Positions 27,836 to 37,883 are shown, counted from the stretch's first letter. The stretch: 64,000 nucleotides of DNA from Aurantiochytrium sp. KH105 (GCA_003116975.1 BGKB01000135.1:62001-126000); one strand, 5' to 3'. The notes: generated by a model from the sequence alone, not told the origin. A program made the numbers and translations.

Positions 27836-29830
27836 TCAAGATGAAGAAGAAGCGAGAGTCTTGGCTAGCTTGTCAGCAGCAGCCCGAGCTTGGGCCTGTT
27901 CAACCTCGCGTGCTAGGGAAGAAGTTGACGACGCAGAGGCGTGACGACGGTGGTGCCGATGATGATGGCGGTATTGCTGATCATCATTCTTCTTGCTTGC
28001 AGATGCAAGCAGAGCCTCCGCTTCAGCGCCGGTAGGTTCCTGATCAACCTTGACGTCGCAAGTGGTGCTGTGAGACCCATCAGAGTGCCGATGATGATGC
28101 TTTTGGTGGCGCACAACGACATGGCGCTTGTAGGTGCCGGGCGGAAGACCTGGCGGATTCGCCTTGCTGTAAATATCGCCAACGACCTCGACTTGTTCTT
28201 CAATGTCAACAATGCTGGAGGTGGCCGAGTCTTCATCCGAAGAGTAGCCTCCAGCAGGCGTTGTCTGCGGCGTCACGTAGTACGCGGCCTTGTGTTCGTC
28301 CTCGTCGCGCGCCATGTAATCGACATGCACAAAGGCACGCTCGACCCTTTCGAGGCTCTCAATACGCTTTTGCAAGTCGAGAGAAATATCGTGGGCATCG
28401 TAAACGACCATGGTTCCCGGAAGAACAACTTCAACCTCGACAAGGTAGTGCTTTCCGAAGTGGTAAGCACGTACGACATCGACGTACATGCGTTCATGGA
28501 AGCTGTCCGCAAGGTGGCGGACTTGCTCAAGAAACTCTGGATCGGCCGCGACTCCCTCGAGCATTTCAGCCTGTTCTTTTGCAACCTGGGCCCACATGTA
28601 GCAAATGTAGATGGCAATGAGAATGCCACCCACAGGGTCCAACCACCAAAGGTTGACGTACTTGTTTGCGAGAAAGGCGGTGGCAAGAGCGATGCCGTTG
28701 GACAAGATATCGTTGCGATGGTCTTCTGCGAGCACCATCATGCTATCGCTCTCGTCGCGGTAGGCATGGCAAACGACAAAAAGACAAAGTTTGACCAGAA
28801 TGGCCGTTCCGAGAAGCTCGACAGTAAAACGGTCGGTCGCTGGTACGAGACTTGCGGCATCCTCGCCGCCGATGGTGCCCCGGATAATGGTATGCCCGCT
28901 CTCCCAGACGAGCTGCAGGCCTGCGATCCCCATGAGCGACGCACAGACAATAATTCCGATGGGCTCGAGACGGTTTCTGCCAACCGGATACTTTTCCTCG
29001 TCGACGTGGCGGGTGCCGCGCATAGCGTAACAGATGATTGTTTGGGACACGAGGTCCAAAAATGAGTCGACAGCCGACGCCATGACGGCGAGAGAGCGAC
29101 TGGCGACAGAGACATAAATCTTGAAGGAGAAGAGGCAGACGTTGGCAAACATCGAAATGCCCGCGAGAAGTTTCACACGCCTTCGGATCTTTGCGCGACG
29201 CTTGTGGATCTCGCGCAAGGATTCGTCTTTCGGAGTGCTTTTGGCCCGCTTCTTCTTTTTCTTTTTATCCTTGTTGCGACCGTCGCTCTCTTCGCCGCCC
29301 TCCAGCTCGGGAGGTGGATTGACGCGAATCTGCACGCTGTCCCCGTTACTTCCGTACCAGCCCTTGAGGCCAGACTGCTTTGCGGCGCCGCTCGCGCTTC
29401 CACCAAGAAGCGGTGCGGTATCGCTGGTCTCGAGGTCCACGGAGCTTGCCGCATTCTGATACTGATCGGCGCGGTCGTAGCTGTTACTTTTGCTGCTTTT
29501 GCTCGTCCCCACGTTCGTGCTGCTTTCGAGACCGAGGTCGAGGACCTCATCGGAGTCCCCACTGAGGTTATCGTCGTTATCGTCGTTGTCGTTGTTGTTG
29601 TCGATGGCGCCAGCAGTGCCCCGTTTCGTGGCGTTCACGGTCATTTTCCCTCCGCCATCGGCCTCTTCATCAGACCTGTCGAGTGAGTCGTTGCCGAGGA
29701 CATCGACGTCGCTCGACGTATCCTCCATGTTCATCACGTCGACCAGGCTCGTCGCGCTCGTCGACGTGACCGAGTTCTGGTCAAGCTCGCGCGTCGCAGC
29801 TTCGCCCCCCGCCTGCTCGTGCTGCTCCAT
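27836..29830 (-). CDS. Cation diffusion facilitator, manganese type
   Basis: A membrane antiporter that exports divalent metal from the cytosol in exchange for protons. 664 residues. An acidic, Asn/Asp/Ser-rich N-terminal half (to about 220) precedes six hydrophobic segments and a C-terminal cytosolic domain ending in a His-rich tail (HHRHHRRH). The metal site shows DSFLD in TM2 (about 253-257) and DHRND in TM5 (about 370-374). A DxxxD pair in both helices marks the Mn-transporting CDF group (plant MTP8-11), whereas Zn types have HxxxD. ATG 29830 is chosen; an upstream in-frame ATG at 30199 would add a repeat-derived Arg/Ala-rich stretch and is less likely. Confidence 0.85.
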   Translation of the reverse strand: MEQHEQAGGEAATRELDQNSVTSTSATSLVDVMNMEDTSSDVDVLGNDSLDRSDEEADGGGKMTVNATKRGTAGAIDNNNDNDDNDDNLSGDSDEVLDLGLESSTNVGTSKSSKSNSYDRADQYQNAASSVDLETSDTAPLLGGSASGAAKQSGLKGWYGSNGDSVQIRVNPPPELEGGEESDGRNKDKKKKKKRAKSTPKDESLREIHKRRAKIRRRVKLLAGISMFANVCLFSFKIYVSVASRSLAVMASAVDSFLDLVSQTIICYAMRGTRHVDEEKYPVGRNRLEPIGIIVCASLMGIAGLQLVWESGHTIIRGTIGGEDAASLVPATDRFTVELLGTAILVKLCLFVVCHAYRDESDSMMVLAEDHRNDILSNGIALATAFLANKYVNLWWLDPVGGILIAIYICYMWAQVAKEQAEMLEGVAADPEFLEQVRHLADSFHERMYVDVVRAYHFGKHYLVEVEVVLPGTMVVYDAHDISLDLQKRIESLERVERAFVHVDYMARDEDEHKAAYYVTPQTTPAGGYSSDEDSATSSIVDIEEQVEVVGDIYSKANPPGLPPGTYKRHVVVRHQKHHHRHSDGSHSTTCDVKVDQEPTGAEAEALLASASKKNDDQQYRHHHRHHRRHASASSTSSLAREVEQAQARAAADKLAKTLASSSS

Positions 29831-29865
29831 GAAGAGCGAGCCCTCGCCGCCGCCCTGCGTTCGCC

Positions 29866-29893
29866 GCCCGCCTGCCTGCCTGCCTGCCTGCCC
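29866..29893. repeat. (GCCT)n microsatellite
   Basis: Short GCCT run in the probable 5' leader of the CDF gene. Confidence 0.7.
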
Positions 29894-30223
29894 CGCCGCC
29901 CGCCGCCCGCGCCGTGCGCACGCCCTCGCCCGCGCCCGCGCGCGCGCCGCCTGCTGGCTCCGGCCGCCGCCCCGCGCAGAAAAGGAGTTTTGGTCGCCGC
30001 AAATCTGCTTGCTGCCCGTGCAGTCTCTGAGCGACGAATCAATCGATCCAACAGCCAGCTGTCTGTGTAATGGCAGGCGAGGCTGAACCCGATCTTGGTG
30101 GATGCGGGGAGCACAACGAGGCGCGAGGAATGGACACGCGGAGGTGGGAGCTAGCTGCGCGAGGCGGGCGCGCTGTGCCGCGGGGCGGTCCTCTTCCATG
30201 CCCAGGAGACCGTTTCTTGCCAA

Positions 30224-30855
30224 GGAGAGCGCAGGCAGGGGCTTTTACATCGAGAGGGATGCATGCGTTGGCTCAATTTCTCGTGGTCGGCAGGAGCACT
30301 TCTATCATACACTGCATGCAGCGTGGCGCGATGGAGGAGTGGCAGACCCAAGCTGGGGGCTAGCTAGGAGGGCTACTTTATTTCGCAAGTGAACCGATGA
30401 TCGCGAAATCCTTTTTCGTCTTTGATCTTTTTGCGATGGTGATGCCCGCAGCCACCATTTCTCGCACACGCATCATCTTGAAGGGCGATCAATCTTTCGT
30501 GTCGGTCGCGAAAAAATTCAGTCTTGGTGTTTGTGTTCGCATGTAGGCACTAACACGTAAACATGTTCGGATGAGGATTCACTGTGATGATGGTTCCACG
30601 CAAGCAGCAGCAGCAGCAGGAGCAGCAGCAGCAGGAGGAGCAGGAACAGGAGCCAATAGCAGCAACTGCACTAAAAACTATTCTTCACTTGCGAAAAGTG
30701 CATTCTTCACTTTACTGGAGCTACTTTAAAATAAAAGCATACTGCAGCGAGCTGCTGCTTGCGTCCATTAAACAGCCAGAGAAACAGAGAAACAACCTAA
30801 AAAGCAAACCAGAGGACTTGACTTGCGACCGCGCTGCCGACGCTCGGCCGCCACG
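30224..30855. other. Intergenic region, possible short reverse exon
   Basis: On the reverse strand, 30476-30378 holds 32 coding-like codons from ATG ATG to TAA (MMRVREMVAAGITIAKRSK...), the stop lying inside an AATAAA-type signal. The forward strand is open across the same bases (30397-30546, 49 codons), so I cannot decide which strand, if any, is coding. A CAG-rich stretch lies at about 30603-30650. The rest should be the bL33 promoter. Confidence 0.25.
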
Positions 30856-31230
30856 ATGGCTAAGGTACGTTGGCCCGTCGCCGCTCGCGCTGCCGTGCTT
30901 ACGTGCGCAACTCGCTCCACTTCCAGTGCCGCCGACGCGCCGGCCCGGAAGGCGGACGCGAGGAAATCTGGACATGAGAGGAGGTGATGTGGCTGGAGGA
31001 GTGGTCGCTGGGGACGCGAGAGACTAACACGAGCTGCCTACGGCGACGATGCGCAGGGACGGAGGATCCTGATCAAAATGGCCAGCACGGCTGGCACGGG
31101 TTTCTACTACACAACCAAGAAGAACCCCACGAACGCACCACAAAAGCTCGTGCTTAAAAAGTACGACCCCATCGTGCAGCGCCACGTGCTCTTTTCCGAG
31201 ACCAAGCTGCCGAGCGGCAAGAAGCGATAA
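30856..31230 (+). CDS. MRPL33: Mitochondrial large-subunit ribosomal protein bL33, spliced
   Basis: Structural protein of the mitochondrial 50S-type subunit. Exon 1 (30856-30864) encodes only MAK. The intron 30865-31056 has donor GTACGT, a CTAAC branch site at 31024-31028 and acceptor GCGCAG. Exon 2 (31057-31230) continues [20 protein letters not shown]... and ends LPSGKKR. The joined 60 residues match the bacterial L33 pattern MAKG...[18 protein letters not shown] throughout, at the usual family length. The start context is GCCACGATGG. There is no separate cleavable presequence, as in some other bL33m proteins. An AATAAA follows 52 bases after the stop. Confidence 0.9.
30865..31056 (+). other. 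Intron of the bL33 gene
   Basis: 192 bases, GTACGT...GCGCAG, phase 0, with CTAAC 28 bases before the 3' end. Splicing reconstitutes the conserved MAKGRR start of L33. Confidence 0.85.
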
Positions 31231-31281
31231 GCAAGAGGTGGCCTTTGATGGCGAGGGACCGTCTCACCCTTTACAAACAGA

Positions 31282-31287
31282 AATAAA
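31282..31287 (+). terminator. Poly(A) signal AATAAA of bL33
   Basis: AATAAA 52 bases downstream of the bL33 stop codon. Confidence 0.6.
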
Positions 31288-31497
31288 AACCCAAGAGAGC
31301 TCTTTGCTTCTTTTCCTCTTCCTTGATCGTCATGCCGCGTGCTTCAGCAGATTGGTGAGCATCAATCAGCATGCATACACAGCGTAACACAAGAGATGTT
31401 AGCAAGTCAGTCAGTCTCTTTATGTTCAAGACAAGCCTCCATCCGCTTTCATGCATGCGTGCGCAATAAGGTGACCACTCATTACCGTGTTTGTTTG

Positions 31498-34400
31498 TTA
31501 TTCGACGTCGTCTACATTGATGCTGGAGAGAGACTTGCTGCGCATCTTCAAGACCGCAGAAAGCTCGCCAATGAGTCCGCCAGCGACTGGCGGGTGAGCA
31601 ACCGATGGGCGCATTGACGCGCCTCGCCGGAGCGGCTCATTGACTTTTGTTTTATCGTGTAAAGGTGGCCGTGCAAACACCTTGCTGCCGACATCTTCGT
31701 TGGACTCTTTCTTTTCAACAGTGTCTTCTGCTTCATTTGCCGGGACAGAATCTTCGTCGTGACCATCTGTTCCGCACGTCGCCTCATGCTCATCACTTAC
31801 GGTGAGATTTCTGGCACTTGCATTTTGTTTTGCACATTGCTTGATGAGTTGCGAAACGGATGAGACGGTGCTGCGGCGTTTTGCGCTCGAGCTTTCGCCA
31901 GGAGCGCCTTGCTTGACCTCCTCGATATCTGCGCCGTCCATGTCGCTGTCGTTAACCTTGAGACCGCGAGCAATCTTTGTGAGAGACACCGGCGAACCTG
32001 ATGGGGTCTTGTCAGAGGAGGCTGACGCTTCAGGTCGGCAAGCGCCAATCACCGATGCGCGGCGGCGAAGTTCTGCAAAAAAGTCTTGCGAATTGACGCC
32101 TTGGCGCCGACACGTCGCGGCGTCTTCGCCGCTGGACGGGTCTGATCGAGCCTTGGCTTTGGCCGCCACAGCGGCAGCCAGCGAGAGACCCAGTGGATTC
32201 TTGCCACCTTTTGCCCCGCCCTTTCCCGCAGCCGCAGGAACACCAGCAGCAGCCAGGGCTGCTGCAGCAGCAGCGGCAGCGAGTGGATTTGTTGAGATGG
32301 CCGGTGCCTGTGCTGGGGATGCCGCTGGCTCAGGAGGATTCAGTGGAGCGTCATAGGCAGGGTTGCGCTGGTGGGCTTTGGGAAGCGAGCCGTTTTCGAG
32401 TTTTTTGTTCATATCTTGAAGCGTGTTGAGCACGCCTTCGCGCCAGCCTGCCTTCTTGCCGTCGCTATCGGATGCGAATTCCTCCGGCAAGCTTGCATAG
32501 ACGGCTCGAACTTCTCGCAGATCAAGGCCTTGCGTGGAAAAGGTTCCGGAAAGATCGGCAATGTGCATGCGCGCGATTTCCTCGTGAGACATGTGGATGA
32601 GCCGGAGCGCTTTGCGCTGAAAAACTCGCTTGGCAAGAGCGGCCGAAAGCTTGAAGGTCTCGCGAAGGTCCTTCATGGCCGTTCCTTGGGCAATGCATTC
32701 GGGAAAGATGGCGCGCAACTCATCGAGTGCCGTCTGATTGATCTCACGGTTCTTGTCTTCCCATTCTTGCTTTTGCCGCGCTTCGCGCTCCTTAAAGTCC
32801 TTGTGGTTGCGGACAATTTTGTCGAGCATTTCAAACTTGTTGGACGCAGCGGCAGACTCGGCCGGGTCTTCGCTCATCATCAAGGGCACGAGGTCCTTCA
32901 TCTTGGCCTCGGCATCGTCGAGTGTTCCATCCCAGTCGAGATCGTCCATGTCGCCAAGGTCGAGCGCATCTTCGAGCGCCTTGAGTTTTGTGAGGACGAC
33001 GTCGTGCTCTTCCTTGGAAACGAAGCCAGTCGGGGTGGCTTTGAGCTTTGTCTTCTTTTTGTCCAAGGACGATGTGTGTCCGGAGGATGACGATGAAGCC
33101 AATGGCGGCTCATAGGAAGAGGACTCGGCGTCAGCGCTCGAGGACTTGCTTTCATCGGGGCCCGGGTCGTAATCTCTGGCGACATTGACAACAGCCTTGC
33201 GTACCGTTTCGACTTCGCGAAGGCTAACGGGTGCCTTGAAGCTGGTCGCACTTTCCCCCGAAGAATTTGTGAGGATGCCACTCGCGCGGAGAGCTCGGCG
33301 GCGGCCAAAGTGAAGCTGGGAGGCAATTCCCGGCCAGCCAAGACCTCGCTTGACAAGGACTGCAAAGTTATGAATGTACTCGAGCACTTCGAGCTGAGCA
33401 ACCTTGCGCCTACGTCGTTCCCGACAAACGTCCCGGAAATAGTCAAAGGCGTTGGTCGCGCCGGGCGCATCTGCACCATCGGCCGTTTGGCTTTGAGAAC
33501 TATCGTGGGACTTGAGCTTGGAGGACGCAGCGCGATGTTTGGGTGGCGCAGGGGAGGCCTTGCGGGCAGAAAGTGTAAGCTTGCGCTGCTGAAGAATTGA
33601 AGTATGCTTCGTTTTTGCTCGAGTATTGCGGAGGTAGCGACGCGGGAAGAGGAAGCGATCGAGCAGGGGCACGAGGTCCTCGGGACCCGAGGACGCTTTG
33701 GAGAAGAGATCAGATTTGACCATGATGCGCATAAAGCATTCTGTAAAAGTCGGCAAATCCAAGGTTCGATTAAAAACTTGGCTTTGCAAACTCACATTGC
33801 AAAAGGTGTCCTCCCAGGTGCACTCTTGCAGCGTTTCGTAAAAGGCGTCCTGAACGGCGACAAAAGGAACGTACTCGGGAAAGACATCGAGATTGCGCAG
33901 CATGCGGCGGAGGTCGGAAAATCCCAGGTGTCCTCGCGGGGCGTACGAAAGAAACAATGCAGCGAGACCCGCTTTGGTGTCAGGATTGGCAAGCCAACGA
34001 AGTATTGGCGGCTCCGCGAAGCTGATGAGGTGGAAACCGACCTGTCTCCGGGCCACCATGGGGAGCAGGTGCAAATAAGAGAATGTCTGGCAAGGTTTGG
34101 CGTCGTGCTCGTAGGCGAGATGCGCGAGTTTATGGACGCAAAAGCCAAAGGCTTCAAAGCTCAGCGTCGTAACGCTTTCCTCGCGAAGCACAAGCTTCGA
34201 CTCTGCGCATTTAAGGTGCTCTTCATCCACGAGCACGTCTGTCTGTGGGTTTTCAGGAGTCCTTTTGGGCGCAGTGACTGTATGAGTAGCTTGAAGTTGT
34301 GTTTCGTGATTGGGGCTGGTCTGATTGCCGTTCTGCATCCAGGAAGCAGCCTCGTTCTCGATGCTATTATCGTCATCGAAATCTTCCTCTTTGCGCTCCT

Positions 34401-34947
34401 CTTCGTCGTCGTCGTCGTCGTCGTCATCGGCATCGTCATTATCAGAGATGTCGTTATTCTCATGGGCGTTGTCATGGTCATTGTCATTTTCGTCGTCGCT
34501 GTCGATGAGAATATACGGATATGAAGGTACGAGGGCCAATTCGTTGGTGCAAGGACTTGCCGATGATGAGTCTGCAAGGGGCTTGAAAGTACTCTCCTCG
34601 TATTGACATCGCTTGGCTAATGCTTCTTGTACGAAGTCATGTTCAGCGAGGCCGGCCTCGAAGATGCGCACGGCACGCGCTCGTGTGACGGTGATGACCT
34701 TGCAGTCCTGCACAAAGAGGAGCCAAGCCTTGAGTGAAAGTGGCGAATATGCTGCATAGAGCTCACTTCGCAGGCCTGTGAGCTTGGCGTCCACACGGGG
34801 AGAGGCATCCTTCTTTCGGAATCGAGACCCAGAAGGTGTGGATATCGCCCGTGCGGCAGGAAGCGCGCAAGGTGGCGCGCAAGGCGGCGCGACAGGCGAC
34901 GAAACTGGTGACGTAGAGGGAAGCGAGAGCGGCGGCGAGCGGTTCAT
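31498..34947 (-). CDS. Hypothetical 1,149-residue protein, EF-hand-like segment
   Basis: No confident family. After a Pro/Ser-rich start comes a helical unit (LSLKAWLLFVQDCKVITVTR) and an acidic Asp/Glu/Asn run (about 165-200). A region of about 270-420 resembles a divergent EF-hand or TPPP-like pair (AALFLSYAPRGHLGFSDLRR, then LDLPTFTECFMRIM) but lacks clear calcium loops. A basic stretch (RDVCRERRRRKVAQ) and low-complexity Ala/Ser C-terminus follow. Flagellar and cytoskeletal proteins often have such layouts, but that is only suggestive. ATG 34947 is a real ATG near the first in-frame position. It converges with bL33 and diverges from the PRISE-like gene. Confidence 0.7.
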   Translation of the reverse strand: MNRSPPLSLPSTSPVSSPVAPPCAPPCALPAARAISTPSGSRFRKKDASPRVDAKLTGLRSELYAAYSPLSLKAWLLFVQDCKVITVTRARAVRIFEAGLAEHDFVQEALAKRCQYEESTFKPLADSSSASPCTNELALVPSYPYILIDSDDENDNDHDNAHENNDISDNDDADDDDDDDDEEERKEEDFDDDNSIENEAASWMQNGNQTSPNHETQLQATHTVTAPKRTPENPQTDVLVDEEHLKCAESKLVLREESVTTLSFEAFGFCVHKLAHLAYEHDAKPCQTFSYLHLLPMVARRQVGFHLISFAEPPILRWLANPDTKAGLAALFLSYAPRGHLGFSDLRRMLRNLDVFPEYVPFVAVQDAFYETLQECTWEDTFCNVSLQSQVFNRTLDLPTFTECFMRIMVKSDLFSKASSGPEDLVPLLDRFLFPRRYLRNTRAKTKHTSILQQRKLTLSARKASPAPPKHRAASSKLKSHDSSQSQTADGADAPGATNAFDYFRDVCRERRRRKVAQLEVLEYIHNFAVLVKRGLGWPGIASQLHFGRRRALRASGILTNSSGESATSFKAPVSLREVETVRKAVVNVARDYDPGPDESKSSSADAESSSYEPPLASSSSSGHTSSLDKKKTKLKATPTGFVSKEEHDVVLTKLKALEDALDLGDMDDLDWDGTLDDAEAKMKDLVPLMMSEDPAESAAASNKFEMLDKIVRNHKDFKEREARQKQEWEDKNREINQTALDELRAIFPECIAQGTAMKDLRETFKLSAALAKRVFQRKALRLIHMSHEEIARMHIADLSGTFSTQGLDLREVRAVYASLPEEFASDSDGKKAGWREGVLNTLQDMNKKLENGSLPKAHQRNPAYDAPLNPPEPAASPAQAPAISTNPLAAAAAAAALAAAGVPAAAGKGGAKGGKNPLGLSLAAAVAAKAKARSDPSSGEDAATCRRQGVNSQDFFAELRRRASVIGACRPEASASSDKTPSGSPVSLTKIARGLKVNDSDMDGADIEEVKQGAPGESSSAKRRSTVSSVSQLIKQCAKQNASARNLTVSDEHEATCGTDGHDEDSVPANEAEDTVEKKESNEDVGSKVFARPPLHDKTKVNEPLRRGASMRPSVAHPPVAGGLIGELSAVLKMRSKSLSSINVDDVE

Positions 34948-35848
34948 TGCGGAGCTCTCCGTCGCCGTCCTTGCTTGCCACGACGAGACCTCGCGTTATG
35001 ATTTTGGCCAGACCCTGTCGGAGGCAGGGAGCCACGTCGGCTATCGCACGCGACAGTTTCTTCCCTTGCAGGTTCTCTATCACTTGCTTGTTCTCTTGCT
35101 TGCTTCCATGAGCGGCGTGGCTGGCGTCTTGAATCGTCCTTTCCTCTCTTGCGAGCGAGTGAATGTGCGGTTTCCCTCCCTCGCTTTCTCGGTTTATACT
35201 GCCAGAGTATCCGTTGATGCGTGCGCACCGGGGGTACGCGGGGACCCTGGTGTGTATCGGCATTCTCCCAGTCAGTCCATGGAATGTCTTCGTTTGGTGT
35301 TTGGTTTATACTAAACCTAGGAAGGTATGGGGTGGCAGCCACTAAACAACTGAGGTGTATACAGCCTGGGTGCGCGAGTGAGATTCGCAAGAGTTCTCCT
35401 TGCTCGCTGCACAGTGAGGCTGGGGGGTCATTCGACTTTTCACGTCTCAACTGCGCAGCTCTCATCTCTCATGTCAGTGCAAGACTGATCGATCAATCTT
35501 CGACGTTTGGCTCGCCCCTCTTGCTTTTTTTCTTTCTTTCTTGCTTGCTTGCTTGCTTTGAGGGGTTGGGGAAAGGGCCTCCTCTGCGTCTCGCGTGCAA
35601 ATGTGCTGGTGTTACACTAGTTATGGGCTATGTTGTAGTGCTAGGACTTGGGACGAAAATCTGACCGGGCAGTCCCATAAAGGCGCAGGGTAGGACGACG
35701 ACGTGGTTGAGGAGGCCCAGGGAGCGATGCTAGCTTGTCGCAGCAGTCTGCAATTAGTTGCGAGGCTGGCGGAGTAGTTTGTCTGTGCATGAGCGCAAAG
35801 GCAGGCGAAAACGAGCGAGCGAGCGAGCGAGTGAGCAGAACAAGAAGA
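34948..35848. other. Divergent intergenic region
   Basis: No gene seen. A TTTC/TTGC pyrimidine array lies at about 35527-35560 and a GAGC array at about 35812-35832, just before the PRISE-like start. Confidence 0.5.
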
Positions 35849-37300
35849 ATGGCGAGGGAGGCGTCATTGTCATTGTCGTCGTCGACGACGACGGCTTCGT
35901 GGTCTTCGTCGTCAGCCTCGCGGAACAGCGCAGTGGCCCTCGTTGTTGGCGGGACGGGGACCTCGGGGTGCGAGGTTGCAGCGGAACTTGTACGACGCTC
36001 GCGGCAAGAAAAACAAGCCCAAGAAGGCTCGCGAGGACGCCTCGCAGACCTCGGCAAAGTTGCAGTGCTTTCACGGAATGTGCGCAAAGAAGACGTGGTA
36101 ACAAGGAAAGATGTAGACGACGTCGAGGTGCTTGCGGTGCGCGCGAATCTTCAAGAGCGAAGGTCCATCGCCGAGGCTTTACGTGAGGCTGACGCAACTC
36201 AGGTAAAGCACGTGTTTTGGTTTGTCGAAGCAAGCCGCGCCCAAGGTATGACCGACCCGATATTGGTGCGCATGCAATTGGCAACAATGGCGCGTTTGCA
36301 GATTCTTGTGCGTTTGGGATTGGCCATGTTGCCTTCGATGGCCTCGACATGGTACTTTGGATACCTTGCGCAACGCGCTGGGAGTGGTCCTGGCGGTGGA
36401 ACGATTGGGTGGATGGAGAATTTACTCGGTGCACTCGTGGATGTGGGTGCAAGTGTCGAAAGCTTTGTGCTCTGCACGGGTGGAAAACACTATGGCATGC
36501 ATTTGGGCCCTGGCGTATGGCCTGGGTATGCAACACCCTTTTGCGAAGACGTGCATCGGTGTCCGGGGCCGCTGTCATACTTTGAGCAAGAAGATTTCCT
36601 CAAAAAGCGCGCTTTGAAAGATGATTTTTCGCTAACGGTCCTTCGTCCTTCGTTCATCGTGGGAGCGCCAGCGGCACTAACGTCCTCGACAATGTCGCTT
36701 GCTCTTGTGTTGGGCATGTACACTAGCATTCTCAAGTATCAAGGGAAGCGCCTTGTGTTCCCCGGGTCTCAAGATTGTTGGACTGCGCGTCTCCAGCTGG
36801 TGACCTCGAAGAAGATTGCCGAAGTAGCTGTGTGGGCTGCCTCGCGGGAAAAATGTCAGAGCTTGATGGTTGAGAGTGAGGAAGAGGACGGTGTGGTGGA
36901 GGCGTACAATTTGGTATCGTGTCCTCCCTTTACGTGGCGCGCGTGCTGGGACTCGCTTGCGGCCAGTTTGAAGATGGATGCGTGTGGGCCGACATCACTC
37001 TTTGGATGTACGGCGCTGAGCGTCCTGGGAGGGACCGAGGAGGCGCGCGGCGCGTGGCGCGATCTTTCGCTCAAGCACAATTTGCGTCAAGACGTGGACC
37101 TTTGGGGCGTCTTTGAAGCAGGCTTTCTGGACAAGGCGCTGACCTGCGGCTGGGACTGCGAGTTTTCCTCGCGCAAGCTCGCGGCTGCTGGGTTCCCACG
37201 AGACCGCGTGCTCGAGTCTCTCGACGCTGCGTGCATCTTGCGGTCCGCCTTCGCCGACCTCTGCGCGGCGCGCATCCTGCCCTCCTTCTCGGACATTTAG
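35849..37300 (+). CDS. PRISE-like NAD(P)H-dependent reductase
   Basis: 483 residues related to the progesterone 5-beta-reductase/iridoid synthase group of atypical SDRs, which reduce activated C=C bonds of enones with NADPH. Visible are the Rossmann loop VVGGTGTSG (about 31-39), the family signature around TGGKHY...LGP (about 209-220), LRPSFIVG and a late FPG. The physiological substrate cannot be inferred. ATG 35849 has a strong context (AGAATGG); an earlier in-frame ATG at 35789 would add 20 residues encoded by a GAGC repeat. It is intronless. A plain epimerase-type SDR is the main alternative. Confidence 0.78.
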   Translation: MAREASLSLSSSTTTASWSSSSASRNSAVALVVGGTGTSGCEVAAELVRRSRQEKQAQEGSRGRLADLGKVAVLSRNVRKEDVVTRKDVDDVEVLAVRANLQERRSIAEALREADATQVKHVFWFVEASRAQGMTDPILVRMQLATMARLQILVRLGLAMLPSMASTWYFGYLAQRAGSGPGGGTIGWMENLLGALVDVGASVESFVLCTGGKHYGMHLGPGVWPGYATPFCEDVHRCPGPLSYFEQEDFLKKRALKDDFSLTVLRPSFIVGAPAALTSSTMSLALVLGMYTSILKYQGKRLVFPGSQDCWTARLQLVTSKKIAEVAVWAASREKCQSLMVESEEEDGVVEAYNLVSCPPFTWRACWDSLAASLKMDACGPTSLFGCTALSVLGGTEEARGAWRDLSLKHNLRQDVDLWGVFEAGFLDKALTCGWDCEFSSRKLAAAGFPRDRVLESLDAACILRSAFADLCAARILPSFSDI

Positions 37301-37883
37301 TAGGCCTACTTATACTCAGTCACTCATCCTCCACATTCATTCATTTCCCCTTGCATCAAACAGCCATCCAGCCAAGTGGAACCCGAGAATCATTTTATGT
37401 CCCGCTCCATTTTCTTTGGGCTGTTTCATAATAAGTGGCCGCCCGCTCGACCTCCTCTTCACCCTTTCCCGGCCCCGCCTTCGAAGAGAGACAGAGCGCG
37501 CGCACGCGCGCGCGAGATGCGACGCAGGCACCCGCCCGCCCGCGCAGGCGCAGCCGGGCCGCGCTGGCCGCGGCTCCGCGCGGGGTTCGCTCGCCGAGGC
37601 GTCCGGCGGGCACGTGCCGTTGAAGTGGTACTTGGAGTCGGGACTTGACTTGATCTTCACGGGAGGGCAAGTCAATCAATCAATCAATCAAGCAATCAAG
37701 CAAGCAAGCAAGCAAGCAACATTGCAACATTGCAACAAGCAGTACTGCTGCACGCGCGAAACGGCGGACGCAAAGCAAAGCGAGCGCGCAAACACCGATC
37801 GCGGGCAGCAGCGGCGCGCGGCAGAGCAGCGGCGCGCGCGGGAGCGAGCGAGGGAGGGAGGAGGGAGCGCCGGCTGCCGCGCG
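37301..37883. other. Intergenic region before flotillin
   Basis: No gene seen. It contains CAAT and CAAG arrays (37672-37719) and GC-rich DNA; the last part is presumably the flotillin promoter and leader. Confidence 0.5.
37672..37719. repeat. (CAAT)n/(CAAG)n microsatellite
   Basis: CAAT units pass into CAAG units without a break, upstream of the flotillin start. Confidence 0.9.

Noticed and set aside
29831-30199. In-frame N-terminal extension of the CDF transporter from ATG 30199
   Set aside because: Ala/Arg/Gly runs encoded by a GCCT array look like untranslated leader; kept only as an alternative.
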